Assembly (NCBI RefSeq): GCF_028369135.1
Contig: NZ_JAPWHW010000026.1
Span: forward strand, 1-47,078
DNA length: 47,078 bases
Direction: 5' to 3'
Origin: Roseovarius sp. ZX-A-9
GTDB lineage: Bacteria; Pseudomonadota; Alphaproteobacteria; Rhodobacterales; Rhodobacteraceae
Part shown: piece by piece, positions 16,561 through 25,567 of the stretch
Numbering within the stretch: position 1 is the stretch's first letter
How the letters are laid out: each line of letters begins with the position of its first letter
Translations under genes and position numbers: made by a program
The notes under the pieces: generated by a model
The model's database searches: none
What the model saw: only the letters and a program-made list of their open reading frames with translations
Told to the model about the DNA's origin: nothing

Positions 16561-17307
16561 TTAGACCGGTTCGCCCACGATTGCCTGGGCAGAGAATTCG
16601 GCCAGTTCACCGCGCCAGATCTGCGACCCAAAACAAAAGGCGCTCCCGTCGCCGTCGCGGATCACCTGTTCCAGCGCGATACCGGGATGATAGGGGGCAA
16701 GCCCCAGCAGACTGGCCTCATCGGGCTGCATGGCGCGCATCCGGATGGTTATGTCGCCGGTGCGGGGCGAGATCCCGTAGTGCTGCTCCAAGAGCCGGGT
16801 GCTGGACTGCCGCAGGTCGTGTGTCAGGAGATCCGGAAAGCGGCTTGCGAGCACATATTCCGTTTCGATAAAGGCCGCATGGCCTTCGGTGCGAAAGAGC
16901 CGTGTGTACCGATGCAGGGCGGTTGCTTCGGGCAGTTCGAGCGCCCGAGCAAGCCGCGCGTCGGCAGGGATCGTGCCTTGCGACACCAGCTCTATTTCGA
17001 GCGCATCGCCACGGGCCTGGGCCTTGGCTGCGAAACTTACCATGTCTGAGATGTTGTAGATGATGCGCTTGGGCGACACGAAGCGCCCCTTGCGGTCTTC
17101 GCGATAGCTCAGCCCTTCCGCATCCAGAGCCTCCAGGGCGCGGCGGGCGGTCATCCTGCTGACATCGAAACTTTCGGCGAGCGACCGTTCCGAAGGTAGC
17201 GGTGTATGGGCCGTTAGCTCGCCTTTGAGAACCCTGTCGCGCAGGTGATCGACGATCTGCCGGAATATCGGTGTCTCGGCGGTAGTGTCTGCGGGATGCT
17301 GCGGCAT
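16561..17307 (-). CDS. GntR-family regulator, HutC/UTRA type
   Basis: A 248-residue regulator with an N-terminal GntR winged helix (residues about 10-75: PIFRQIVDHLRDRVL, LPSERSLAESFDVSRMTARRALEALDAEG) and a C-terminal UTRA effector domain (about 95-245, including YTRLFRTEGHAAFIETEYV and the end of the fold at VIRDGDGSAFCFGSQIW). HutC-type proteins usually repress catabolic operons until a pathway intermediate binds. It is divergent from the racemase-like gene, and a pair of TGGTATATACCA palindromes sits between them. ATG 17307 has GAGG upstream. It probably represses both its own leftward operon and the rightward one. Confidence 0.9.
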   Translation of the reverse strand: MPQHPADTTAETPIFRQIVDHLRDRVLKGELTAHTPLPSERSLAESFDVSRMTARRALEALDAEGLSYREDRKGRFVSPKRIIYNISDMVSFAAKAQARGDALEIELVSQGTIPADARLARALELPEATALHRYTRLFRTEGHAAFIETEYVLASRFPDLLTHDLRQSSTRLLEQHYGISPRTGDITIRMRAMQPDEASLLGLAPYHPGIALEQVIRDGDGSAFCFGSQIWRGELAEFSAQAIVGEPV

Positions 17308-17346
17308 AGACGATAACCTCGAAGTTTTCTTTGACTAACACGATTG

Positions 17347-17382
17347 CTGGTATATACCAAGAATCTATCTGGTATATACCAG
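17347..17382. promoter_or_regulatory. Tandem GntR/HutC operators (two TGGTATATACCA palindromes)
   Basis: The 12-bp palindrome TGGTATATACCA occurs at 17348-17359 and again at 17370-17381; the second extends to a perfect 14-mer with flanking C and G. Their centres are 22 bp apart, about two turns of B-DNA, so two dimers would bind the same face. The GTATATAC core is typical of GntR-family operators. They lie 40 and 18 bases from the divergent GntR start and 26-60 bases from the racemase-like start. Confidence 0.8.
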
Positions 17383-17407
17383 ACTCGTTTCAGGTGAGTC
17401 ATCAAAG

Positions 17408-18190
17408 ATGAACGACGCGCAACATATTGAAACTTTGGAGTTTGAGACCGATGAGGGGCTCGGATCAAAGGCCCGAATCGGGCTGATCGTGCTGCAGACG
17501 GATCAGACGATAGAGCATGAGCTGTCCGGGTTGCTGCGGGGCGAGGGGGTCGCGCTCTACCACGCGCGGATCCCGAACGACACGGAGGTGACGCCCGAGA
17601 CATTGCGCCGGATGGAGCAGGACTTGCCAGCGGCCGCGGGGTTGCTGCCGGAGAACTTCGTCTTTGACGCCATCGGCTATGGCTGCACCTCCGGGGCTAC
17701 GATGATCGGCGAAGAGCGCGTGGCCGAAATCCTGCGCGAGGTTCATCCCGCAGCACAGACCAGCAATCCGCTGAGCGCCTGCAAGGCGGCTCTGGCAGCT
17801 CTAGGGCTGCAGCGGATCGCACTGATCACGCCCTACGCCCCTGAAGTCACGCGCGAGATGCAGGATAATCTGCAAGCGGTCGGGATCGAGATCAACGCGG
17901 TGGCCACCTTTGACCAGAGCGACGATTTCGTTGTGGCGCGGATCACCTCGGCGGCGATCCGCGAGGCGATCCTTACCATCGGCGCGCGCGACGATTGCGA
18001 CGCGGTCTTTGTCTCCTGCACCAGCCTGCGCGCGCTGCCGGTGATCGCCGAGGCCGAGGCGCAATTGGGTAAGCCGGTCCTGTCAAGCAACCAGGTGCTG
18101 GGATGGCACCTGGCGCGGCTGGCCGGGCTGACCGCCGACCGGCCCGACGCCGGCCAACTATTCAAGACACATCTGGTCACACATAGCTGA
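17408..18190 (+). CDS. Asp/Glu racemase-superfamily protein (maleate isomerase / EutA-like)
   Basis: A 260-residue cofactor-independent protein of the Asp/Glu racemase, maleate isomerase and arylmalonate decarboxylase superfamily. Both catalytic Cys positions are present: C93 in GYGCTSGA and C204 in VSCTSLRA, with the hinge strand RIALITPYAPEV between the two lobes. Function could be racemisation, cis-trans isomerisation or decarboxylation of a small dicarboxylate. A similar gene (eutA) accompanies ectoine catabolic genes in several Alphaproteobacteria. It is the first gene of the rightward GntR-controlled unit and lies 26 bases before the FAD/GcvT gene. AGGTGAG lies 10-16 bases upstream of ATG. 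A half-length paralogue exists at 26710. Confidence 0.82.
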   Translation: MNDAQHIETLEFETDEGLGSKARIGLIVLQTDQTIEHELSGLLRGEGVALYHARIPNDTEVTPETLRRMEQDLPAAAGLLPENFVFDAIGYGCTSGATMIGEERVAEILREVHPAAQTSNPLSACKAALAALGLQRIALITPYAPEVTREMQDNLQAVGIEINAVATFDQSDDFVVARITSAAIREAILTIGARDDCDAVFVSCTSLRALPVIAEAEAQLGKPVLSSNQVLGWHLARLAGLTADRPDAGQLFKTHLVTHS

Positions 18191-18216
18191 CCGAAATTCT
18201 GCAAGGGCACTCTGGC

Positions 18217-20667
18217 ATGGCTAAACAAATTCCCTCTCACGCGCAGGTCGTCATCATCGGCGGCGGCATTCACGGCTGTTCAGTGGCCTACCACCTTGCG
18301 AAAGAGGGCTGGAAGGACGTGGTTCTCCTTGAACGCAAACAGCTAACGTCGGGCACAACCTGGCATGCAGCCGGTCTTGTCGGCCAGTTGCAGGGCAGCC
18401 ATGCCACCACTACCTTTGCCAAATACGGTATCGAGCTGCTGGAGGAGATCGAAGCTGAGACCGGCCAGAACCCGGGCTATCGCCGCTCGGGGTCGATTTC
18501 GATTGCGGTGAATGATGAGCGTCACGCCGAGTTGAAGCGCAAGGCGGATTTTGCCCGGCTGTTCGGCATAGAGGCTCATGCCATGACGACAGAGGAAATC
18601 CGCGAACGCTGGCCGCTGATGAACCCGGAGAGGGTGCTCGGCGGGATCTACATGCCGAGCGATGGCTCTGCGAACCCGATCGATCTGACCACGGCGCTCG
18701 CCAAGGGCGCGCGGATGCATGGCGCACAGATTTTTGAACATATCAAGGTTGAAGAGGTGCTACTCGAGAATGGCAAGGCGGCAGGCGTGCGCACCAGCAA
18801 GGGCACCATTCGCGCCGATGTCGTGGTCAACTGCGGTGGCATGTGGGCCCGCGATCTGGGTCGGCAGAGCGGGGTCGGCGTACCGATCCATGCCTGCGAG
18901 CACTATTACCTCGTGACCGAGGCGATCCCGGATCTGCCCGCCGATCTGCCGGTTCTGCGGTCCTATTGCGATGGCACCTATTGGAAGGAAGATGCCGGCA
19001 AGCTGTTGTTCGGATTTGCCCATTTCCATGCCAAGGCCTGGGCCAAGGACGGCATTCCCGAGGAATTCGAGTTCGACAGCCTGCCCTTTGTCGAAGATGA
19101 CGTGATGGATGTGCTCGAACTGGCGATGAACCGGGTTCCCCTGTTGCAGGAGACCGGAATCCGCACCTTCTTTAACGGTCCCGAGAGCTATTCCTACGAT
19201 GGCCGGTTCACCCTCGGGCAGGCGCCGGATATCAACAATTACTATGTTCTGGCCGGGGTCAATTCGACCGGCATTCAGTCCGGCCCCGGCGCCGGGCGGG
19301 CGCTGGCGCAGTGGATCATGAAGGGGCATCCGCCGATCGACCTGTCGGAGATGGACCCGGCGCGCTGCGAGGAATTCCAGGCGCGCGATCCCTATCTGCG
19401 CGAACGCTGCCCCGAGACGCTCGTTCTCACATATGCGATGCATTGGCCGAACCGCCAGCGCGAGACCGCGCGCAACCTGCGCCGGACTCCGTTTCACCAC
19501 GCGCTCAAGGCGCGCGGCGCCTGTTTCGCGGAGGCGCAGGGCTGGGAACGTCCCGGTTGGTTCGCGCGCGAGGAAATGACACCCGAGTATGAATACAGTT
19601 TCTATCGCCAGAATTGGTTTGACTGCGCGCAGGAAGAGCAAAAAGCCGCCCGCGAAGCGGTGGCGATGATCGACTATTCCATGCTGGGCAAGCTGATGGT
19701 CGAGGGCCGGGATGCCGAAAGTTTCCTCCAGCGGGTTTGCACCAATGATATGGCGATGCCGGTGGGCAAGGTGGCCTATACGCTGATGCTGAATGCGCGT
19801 GGCGGTATCGAGAGCGACGTGACTGTGGCCCGCCATGGCGACGATGCCTTTATGGTGATGAGCTCGATTTCGCATACCCGCCGCGATTATTTACACCTGC
19901 GGGATCAGATCGCCGAGGGCGAGGATGTGCGGTTGCGCGACGTGACATCTGCCTATGGGGTTCTCGGCTTGATGGGGCCGAAGAGCCGGGAGGTCTTGGC
20001 CGAGGTGTCGGATATCGACCTGTCAAACGAGGCTTTTCCGTTCAACAGCCTGCAGCGGTTCTACGTCGGTCATGCGGAGGTTTTTGCGCAGCGCCTGTCT
20101 TATTCTGGCGAACTCGGCTGGGAGATATTCGTGACCCCGGATTTCGCCGAACATGTATTCGAGGTGCTGGAGGCGGCTGGCAAGAAGCATGGGCTTCGCC
20201 TCATCGGTGGCGAGGCGCTCAATGCGTTGCGGATCGAAAAGGGCTTTGTCCATTGGGGGCACGACATGGCCTATACCGAGGCACCGCATCAGATCGGCCT
20301 GAGCTTTGCGTGCAAGCCGAAGAAAAGCATCCCCTTTATCGGACGTAATGCCTATCTGGCGCGCAAGGAAGAGAACAAGGGCCCGTTCCTGCTCTATCTC
20401 AAGCTCGACGAGCCCGAGCCCCTCTTGCATCACAATGAGCCGGTTCTGCGCGACGGGCAGGTGGCGGGCTATGTGACCGCCGGGGCCTATGGCGCGACGA
20501 TTGGCTCGGCGGTCGGGCTTTGCCTGATCTCACCTGCAGATGGCTCGAATGGGAAAGCCGGGTTGGCCGAAGGGCAGTACAGCGTTCTGGTCGAGGGGCG
20601 CGAGGTCCCGGCCACTGTCAGTCTCCAGCCGTTCTACGATCCGAAGAACGCGCGGATGCTGGGATGA
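18217..20667 (+). CDS. FAD-dependent demethylating dehydrogenase fused to GcvT (dimethylglycine/sarcosine dehydrogenase-like)
   Basis: An 816-residue fusion. Residues about 8-370 form a DAO-type FAD domain with the dinucleotide motif VVIIGGGIHGCSVAYHLA. H50 in SGTTWHAAGL is the position of the covalent FAD-linked His in mitochondrial dimethylglycine and sarcosine dehydrogenases. Residues about 430-816 form the aminomethyltransferase (GcvT) folate domain, with VCTNDM and GGEALNALRIEKGF. The enzyme should oxidise an N-methyl group to an iminium and pass the one-carbon unit to tetrahydrofolate. The natural substrate could be dimethylglycine, sarcosine or another N-methyl amino acid. ATG 18217 is preceded by AAGGG. 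A strong hairpin follows the stop. Confidence 0.88.
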   Translation: MAKQIPSHAQVVIIGGGIHGCSVAYHLAKEGWKDVVLLERKQLTSGTTWHAAGLVGQLQGSHATTTFAKYGIELLEEIEAETGQNPGYRRSGSISIAVNDERHAELKRKADFARLFGIEAHAMTTEEIRERWPLMNPERVLGGIYMPSDGSANPIDLTTALAKGARMHGAQIFEHIKVEEVLLENGKAAGVRTSKGTIRADVVVNCGGMWARDLGRQSGVGVPIHACEHYYLVTEAIPDLPADLPVLRSYCDGTYWKEDAGKLLFGFAHFHAKAWAKDGIPEEFEFDSLPFVEDDVMDVLELAMNRVPLLQETGIRTFFNGPESYSYDGRFTLGQAPDINNYYVLAGVNSTGIQSGPGAGRALAQWIMKGHPPIDLSEMDPARCEEFQARDPYLRERCPETLVLTYAMHWPNRQRETARNLRRTPFHHALKARGACFAEAQGWERPGWFAREEMTPEYEYSFYRQNWFDCAQEEQKAAREAVAMIDYSMLGKLMVEGRDAESFLQRVCTNDMAMPVGKVAYTLMLNARGGIESDVTVARHGDDAFMVMSSISHTRRDYLHLRDQIAEGEDVRLRDVTSAYGVLGLMGPKSREVLAEVSDIDLSNEAFPFNSLQRFYVGHAEVFAQRLSYSGELGWEIFVTPDFAEHVFEVLEAAGKKHGLRLIGGEALNALRIEKGFVHWGHDMAYTEAPHQIGLSFACKPKKSIPFIGRNAYLARKEENKGPFLLYLKLDEPEPLLHHNEPVLRDGQVAGYVTAGAYGATIGSAVGLCLISPADGSNGKAGLAEGQYSVLVEGREVPATVSLQPFYDPKNARMLG

Positions 20668-20673
20668 AGAGAC

Positions 20674-20720
20674 GGTGGTCAGCGGGGCGGGCAGCCTATG
20701 CCTGCCGACCGCTGGCCACC
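20674..20720. terminator. Large imperfect stem-loop between convergent genes
   Basis: GGTGGTCAGCGG (20674-20685) pairs with CCGCTGGCCACC (20709-20720), with one G-T pair. Inside, GGCAG (20690-20694) pairs with CTGCC (20702-20706). It starts 6 bases after the FAD/GcvT stop and precedes the convergent Lrp gene end at 20793. There is no T-run; its location suggests a bidirectional terminator or insulator. Confidence 0.55.
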
Positions 20721-20792
20721 CAAGAGTGCGACAGAGGCGCGGGCCGGGGTGGAGGGCCTGTCACAGAGGGGGGATGGCCGGTGAAGACGGTC

Positions 20793-21242
20793 TTACAGGA
20801 TATCGAGGGAAACCTTGACCCGGTCCATGACGATGGACGACGTGAATTTGTTCACGTTGGATTCGTCAAAGAAGCACTCTTGGGTGAATTCCTCGTATTC
20901 CTTGATGTTGTTGACCACGACAACAAGGATGAAATCGGCCTCTCCGGTTGTGTAGTAGCATTGCTGCACCGCGGGCACATTGCGCATCTTGCGTTTGAAA
21001 TTCTCGAGATACATGCGGTTTTCGCGTTCCAGCATGACCTGGACGATTACGGTCATTTCTCGGCCGAGCCTAGCCGGAGAGAGCACCGCGATCTCGTTTT
21101 CGATGACGCCACTTTCGCGCAGTTTCTTGAGCCGTTTCTGCACCGCGGGCGGCGACAGTCCGATGGTCTGGCCGAGCGTTTCGGCGGTCATTCTGGCGTT
21201 CGACTGAACCAGTTTCAGGATTTCGAGGTCTTTATCATCCAT
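20793..21242 (-). CDS. Lrp/AsnC-family regulator
   Basis: A 149-residue Lrp/AsnC protein with an N-terminal winged helix (MDDKDLEILKLVQSNARMT, LSPPAVQKRLKKLRESGVIE) and a C-terminal RAM effector domain from about residue 65 (including VPAVQQCYYTTGEADFILVV). These proteins usually sense an amino acid and control its transport or breakdown. The gene is divergent from the ehu-like transporter (start at 21472), which is its most likely target. An AsnC-type regulator is also common in alphaproteobacterial ectoine gene sets. Confidence 0.9.
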   Translation of the reverse strand: MDDKDLEILKLVQSNARMTAETLGQTIGLSPPAVQKRLKKLRESGVIENEIAVLSPARLGREMTVIVQVMLERENRMYLENFKRKMRNVPAVQQCYYTTGEADFILVVVVNNIKEYEEFTQECFFDESNVNKFTSSIVMDRVKVSLDIL

Positions 21243-21471
21243 GGTGGGATTAAAATCTCTGTTTTGTCATTTGGCAACATAATTCATCATAAATGCCGAT
21301 ACATTGATCTATTTCGGAATAAATTTTCACATATACGTCTCTGCAGGCTTGCGAGGGGAACCCGCGAACTACAGACCCGTACGGAGAAAACGCAGCGCCC
21401 GCCAAGTCACAGAATACCAACCGTTGCTGTCCGTACAGCTTGAGTACCGCATCATTTACAAGGAGGATCAG
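21243..21471. promoter_or_regulatory. Divergent regulatory region, Lrp and transporter operon
   Basis: A 229-base region between divergent starts. The Lrp-proximal half (about 21250-21330) is strikingly AT-rich for this window, as expected for Lrp-type binding and a promoter. A perfect AGGAGG ribosome-binding site lies at 21461-21466. I cannot define individual operator sites. Confidence 0.5.
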
Positions 21472-22320
21472 ATGCCACTTAACCTACTAAAGACCATCAT
21501 CCCGGCCGGTATCGTTCTGGCTGGCTCCGCACTCTCGGCAATGGCCGGTCCGTTGATGGACCGGATCGAGGCGGGCGAGCCTATCCGTATCGGATTTTCC
21601 AACATTCCGATCTTTGGCTATCCGGACGAGAGCGGTGCGCCGAAGGGCTTTGTCAACGACATCGCGATCGGCATTCTTAACGAGATGGGCTACGACAATG
21701 TCGAAGCCACCGTCACCGAATGGGGTGGACTGATCCCGGGTCTCAAGGCCAACCGCTATGACATAATTACTGGCGGGCTCTACATTCTCAACAGCCGCTG
21801 CGAAAACATCGCGTTTTCGGAGCCGATCGCCACCACCGGCGACAGCTTTCTCGTGCCTGCGGGCAACCCGAAGGGGCTGAGCAACTACAAGGATGTGCTG
21901 GCCAGCGACGGTGCCATTCTGGCGTTGTATTCCGGGGCCAACACGGTCGAGGCCGCGCGCCGCGAGGGGCTGAGCGATGCACAGATGATGCAGCTGCCCG
22001 GGCCGACGGAAACGCTCGCAGCGATGAGGGCCGGCCGCGCGGATGCGGCGGCGCTGACGTCGTTCGAAGCAGTCTATCTCGCCGACCAGTCCGAAGGTAA
22101 GTTCGAGACCACCGATCCCGGCGCGCTGCCGAAATGGACACAGAACTGGGTCGGCGTCGGTTTCCGCTTTGAGGACGAGGATTTCTTGAAAGAGTTCAAC
22201 GCTGCGCGTGAGCGCTATCTTGGCTCCGAAGAAATGCTCGCAAAGGTCAAGGAGTATGGCTACGTCGAAGCCAACCTGCCTGGCGACACCACCACGGAAT
22301 GGACCTGCGCCAACCGCTGA
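21472..22320 (+). CDS. ABC transporter substrate-binding protein, EhuB-like
   Basis: A 282-residue family-3 (polar amino acid) binding protein with a Sec signal peptide ending near ALSAMA (residue about 25). The mature N-terminus RIEAGEPIRIGFSNIPIFGY and the segments GLIPGLKANRYDIITGGLYI and AAMRAGRADAAALTS strongly resemble EhuB, the ectoine/hydroxyectoine binding protein. Related zwitterionic solutes such as betaines or N-methylated amino acids are equally possible. The start is set by a perfect AGGAGG before ATG 21472; the frame is open upstream but without homology. It is the first gene of an SBP-permease-permease-ATPase operon. Confidence 0.88.
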   Translation: MPLNLLKTIIPAGIVLAGSALSAMAGPLMDRIEAGEPIRIGFSNIPIFGYPDESGAPKGFVNDIAIGILNEMGYDNVEATVTEWGGLIPGLKANRYDIITGGLYILNSRCENIAFSEPIATTGDSFLVPAGNPKGLSNYKDVLASDGAILALYSGANTVEAARREGLSDAQMMQLPGPTETLAAMRAGRADAAALTSFEAVYLADQSEGKFETTDPGALPKWTQNWVGVGFRFEDEDFLKEFNAARERYLGSEEMLAKVKEYGYVEANLPGDTTTEWTCANR

Positions 22321-22385
22321 TCTGAAACCTTGCGGCGGTCCCTGCTGGGCCGCCGCTCGGATCCCCTGTGAAACGGATCTTGCCC

Positions 22386-23051
22386 ATGATCATCTTCGAC
22401 TTTCTCGCCCAATACTGGCCGCGACTGCTGTCAGGCACAGGGGTGACCATTGCGCAGTTCTTTCTGGCGGCGGTGCTCGGTATCGCGATCTCTCTCGCCA
22501 TGGGCCTGATGAAGCTCTCGCAGAACCGTATCCTGCGCGGCGCGGCCATCACCTATATCGAGATTTTTCGCGGCACGTCGCTGCTCGTTCAGCTCTACTG
22601 GATTTTCTTTGTGCTGCCGCTCTTTGGCGTGAGCATCGACAAGTTTACTGCCGGCTATGTGGCGGTGGGCATGAATATCGGTGCCTATGGGGCCGAGCTG
22701 GTCCGCGGCGGCATCCTGTCGGTGCCGCGTGGACAATGGGAGGCAGCGCTGGCCATCAACATGAGCCCTGCACGGCGTATGTGGCGGATCATTCTGCCAC
22801 AGGCGTTGGTCAACATGCTGCCACCCTGGGGCAACCTGATGATCGAGCTGCTCAAGGGCACCGCGCTTGTGTCGCTGATTTCGGTGGCCGACCTGATGTT
22901 TCAGGCCAAGCAGATCAACGGCTCGACCTTCCTCTCGGCGCAGGTCTTTGGCACCGCGCTGGTGATCTATTACATTCTGGCGCGCTTTCTGGTGACCCCT
23001 TTCATGCGCTGGTTAGAGCGGGCGATGGCCCGCAAGCTGGGAAAGGTGTGA
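22386..23051 (+). CDS. ABC transporter permease 1 (EhuC-like, HisM family)
   Basis: A 221-residue polar-amino-acid-type permease with about five membrane segments (first near LLSGTGVTIAQFFLAAVLG). The binding-protein-dependent transport EAA loop appears as EAALAINMSPARRMWRIILPQ across residues about 119-139. I use ATG 22386; a GTG at 22368 would add six residues. Next to permease 2 with 3 bases between stop and start, and expected to form a heterodimer with it. Confidence 0.87.
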   Translation: MIIFDFLAQYWPRLLSGTGVTIAQFFLAAVLGIAISLAMGLMKLSQNRILRGAAITYIEIFRGTSLLVQLYWIFFVLPLFGVSIDKFTAGYVAVGMNIGAYGAELVRGGILSVPRGQWEAALAINMSPARRMWRIILPQALVNMLPPWGNLMIELLKGTALVSLISVADLMFQAKQINGSTFLSAQVFGTALVIYYILARFLVTPFMRWLERAMARKLGKV

Positions 23052-23054
23052 CCG

Positions 23055-23720
23055 ATGTTTGACTGGAAATGGGATTTTGTTTGGGAGATTCTGCCCCGGC
23101 TTCTGGTCGCCACCGGCAATACGCTTCTGGCGGCCGGGGCTGGCTATGCCATCGCCCTGGTGCTCGGGCTCGTTTTCGCGCTGGCGCAGCGCACGCCCTA
23201 CCGGGCGCTGACCTTTGTGGTACGGGAATTCGTCGAGTTCATCCGTTCGACGCCGCTGCTGTTGCAGATATTTTTTGTCTTTTACGTCGGACCGCAGTTC
23301 GGCCTGCGTTTGAGCCCCTGGACGTCCGGGATGATTGCCATCGGTCTGCATTATGCCTGCTATCTCTCGGAGGTCTATCGCGGCGGCATCGAAAGCGTGC
23401 CGAGGGGCCAGTGGGAGGCGGCGACCGCTCTGAACATGACGATCACGCAGAAATATCGTCGCGTGATCATCCCGCAGGCCATCCCGACGGCGCTGTCGGG
23501 CATGGGCAATTACCTCGTGGGGATCCTTAAGGATACGCCGATGCTCTCGGTGATCGGGGTTGCCGAACTCATCCATGTCGCAAATTCCATCGGATCGGAA
23601 CATTACCGTTTTCTCGAGCCGATTACGATGGTGGGTATCATCTTCTTGGCAATCTCCCTGCCGGCAGCGGGCCTGATCCGGCTGTTCGAAGGGCGTGTGC
23701 GCCGTAAACTGGGATTGTAA
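23055..23720 (+). CDS. ABC transporter permease 2 (EhuD-like, HisM family)
   Basis: A 221-residue inner-membrane permease, paralogous to permease 1, with the EAA loop EAATALNMTITQKYRRVIIPQ near residue 117 and about five membrane segments. AAGGTG precedes ATG 23055. Two non-identical permeases fit the ehuC/ehuD arrangement. Confidence 0.87.
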   Translation: MFDWKWDFVWEILPRLLVATGNTLLAAGAGYAIALVLGLVFALAQRTPYRALTFVVREFVEFIRSTPLLLQIFFVFYVGPQFGLRLSPWTSGMIAIGLHYACYLSEVYRGGIESVPRGQWEAATALNMTITQKYRRVIIPQAIPTALSGMGNYLVGILKDTPMLSVIGVAELIHVANSIGSEHYRFLEPITMVGIIFLAISLPAAGLIRLFEGRVRRKLGL

Positions 23721-23722
23721 CA

Positions 23723-24538
23723 ATGCTGGACCATACTGGCTTTCCTCTCGAAATCACCGGTGAGACCACACCGATGGTAAGTTTCCGCAAAGTGCGTAAG
23801 TCCTATGGCGCGCTGACCGTTCTGAAGAATCTCGATCTCGACATCGCCGAAGGCGAGATGGTGTCCATCATCGGCCCATCGGGGTCGGGCAAGACCACCG
23901 TCCTGCGGATGCTGATGACCCTCGAGCAGATTGATGACGGGGTCATCTATGTAGATGGTCAACCGCTGACTCATATGCCGAAACAGGGCCGCCTGGTGCG
24001 CGCGAACGAGCGTCACCTCCGCAACCGGCGGGCCGACATCGGTATGTGTTTTCAACACTTCAATCTCTTCCCGCATATGACGGCGCTGGAAAACTGCATG
24101 GAGGGCCCGGTGCAAGTGCTCGGGTTGTCCAAGGCTGAGGCACGCGATCGCTCGGAAGAATTGTTGGAGCTGGTCGGGATGATCTCGAAAAAGGACCAAC
24201 GGCCCTCGCGGCTGTCCGGTGGGCAGCAGCAACGCGTGGCAATTGCCCGTGCGTTGGCCATGCGCCCCAAGGTGATGCTCTTTGACGAGGTAACGTCGGC
24301 ACTGGACCCCGAGGTGATCGGTGAGGTGACCAACGTCATTCGCAAGCTCGTCTCCGAACACAACCTGACCATGCTGATGGTGACGCACCAGATGGGATTT
24401 GCGCGCGACATCTCTGACCGTGTGTGTTTCTTCTACGGCGGCAAGATCGAAGAGCAAGGGCCGCCGGCGGAACTCTTTGGCAACCCCCAGCGGGAGCGCA
24501 CCCAACAGTTCCTGAGCGCGGTCAGGGAAGCGGTCTGA
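23723..24538 (+). CDS. ABC transporter ATP-binding protein (EhuA-like)
   Basis: A 271-residue nucleotide-binding subunit. Walker A is GPSGSGKTT (about residue 53), the signature is LSGGQQQR, and Walker B with the D-loop is VMLFDEVTSALDP, followed by the H-loop in VTHQMGF. It belongs to the polar amino acid (HisP/GlnQ) group. The gene starts 3 bases after permease 2. The gap to the convergent LysR gene is only 21 bases, and no terminator is evident. Confidence 0.9.
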   Translation: MLDHTGFPLEITGETTPMVSFRKVRKSYGALTVLKNLDLDIAEGEMVSIIGPSGSGKTTVLRMLMTLEQIDDGVIYVDGQPLTHMPKQGRLVRANERHLRNRRADIGMCFQHFNLFPHMTALENCMEGPVQVLGLSKAEARDRSEELLELVGMISKKDQRPSRLSGGQQQRVAIARALAMRPKVMLFDEVTSALDPEVIGEVTNVIRKLVSEHNLTMLMVTHQMGFARDISDRVCFFYGGKIEEQGPPAELFGNPQRERTQQFLSAVREAV

Positions 24539-24559
24539 GATAGGGACGGGATCGGCGCG

Positions 24560-25438
24560 TCAGAGCGGAATCCCGACATCCCTGATCAGTTCGCGGATCT
24601 GGTTGGTCAAAAGCCCGTTACGCCAGATCACGAAATAGCTGCGGCCCGTGGCGAAGCGGTAATCCTCCAGCGCCACGAGCCGCCCGGCGCCGATCTCGAA
24701 CTGCAGCACATCGGGACATCCCAGCGCGATCCCCCGGCCGCGGATCGCGGTGTCGAGCGTGCTGCCATAGGAACCCAGGTTGACCTTGGTTGCTTGTTCG
24801 ATCTCCATATGGCCGGTGAGGGTGGCGAAATTCCCCCAGTTGACCCATTTCGGGGTCAATTTGTCGAAATCGAGAAGTGTCGCCGATCCGAGGCCGTCAG
24901 ATCTCCGCGCCACCTCGGGTGCCGCGACCGGGAGCCAGGTTTCCTCGAAGAGGAGCGAACCATCCCACCCCGCCGGAATGTCGGAGCCGTAGAACACCAA
25001 AGCATCGGACTCGAGCGCGAAAAGATCGGCGTCTTTGTCGGTGGAGGTGAGCGTGACCGGCGCGGCATCGCGCCCGAGCAGGTATTCGTTGATCCGTGGG
25101 GTTAGCCAATATTGCGAGACGGCGACATTCGCCCCAAGCGATAGACGGCCCGAGCCATGGGTGCGGCGCAGCTGTTGCAAGCATGAACTCAGGTAATCCA
25201 ATGCCTCCCCTGAGTTGGTGGCCAGAAACTTACCGTTCCGAGTCAACGAGAGGCTGCGACCGCGACGGTCGATAAGGGCCATACCAAGCCAGTCTTCCAG
25301 CACCTTGATCCTTTTACTGACAGCGGCCTGGCTCACGTTGAGCTCTTCTGCGGCACGGGTGAAATTGCCGTGTCGGGCGACGGCCTCGAAGAACAGGAGA
25401 TAATCAAGAGGCGGGAGGGTGCGACGGTAATTTTTCAT
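24560..25438 (-). CDS. LysR-family regulator (GcvA-like), divergent from the creatinase-like/sox operon
   Basis: A 292-residue LysR regulator. The DNA-binding domain is at residues about 10-68 (LLFFEAVARHGNFTRAAEEL, QAAVSKRIKVLEDWLG, GRSLSLTRNG), with the effector-binding domain from about 95. Its divergent placement opposite the M24-racemase-soxBDAG-Rieske operon indicates that this operon is its target. The intergenic region contains TTATCATAA close to the LysR start, suggesting autoregulation. Confidence 0.88.
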   Translation of the reverse strand: MKNYRRTLPPLDYLLFFEAVARHGNFTRAAEELNVSQAAVSKRIKVLEDWLGMALIDRRGRSLSLTRNGKFLATNSGEALDYLSSCLQQLRRTHGSGRLSLGANVAVSQYWLTPRINEYLLGRDAAPVTLTSTDKDADLFALESDALVFYGSDIPAGWDGSLLFEETWLPVAAPEVARRSDGLGSATLLDFDKLTPKWVNWGNFATLTGHMEIEQATKVNLGSYGSTLDTAIRGRGIALGCPDVLQFEIGAGRLVALEDYRFATGRSYFVIWRNGLLTNQIRELIRDVGIPL

Positions 25439-25567
25439 AATCTACGGTTATCATAAGCCTGAACGATATGTCACTATGGAAAGCGTGTCGGGACACGTAG
25501 TATTTTGAGGAATGCAGCGGCCAGAACACCGTTTGCCATGCCCGTCAACCTTCATCAGGGAATTCCA
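25439..25567. promoter_or_regulatory. LysR/sox-operon intergenic region with two dyads
   Basis: Two small dyads are visible: TTATCATAA at 25448-25456 and CGTGTC-GG-GACACG at 25484-25497. The first lies where a LysR autoregulatory site would be expected; the second could be a second half-site region or a short hairpin. Both are unproven. Confidence 0.4.

Noticed and set aside
12927..24538. Annotating this stretch as a complete ectoine utilisation cluster
   Set aside because: The EhuBCDA-like transporter, EutA-like, AsnC and M24 genes fit, but no ornithine-cyclodeaminase-like EutC, AstE-type deacetylase, aminotransferase or semialdehyde dehydrogenase is present, and demethylases replace them.
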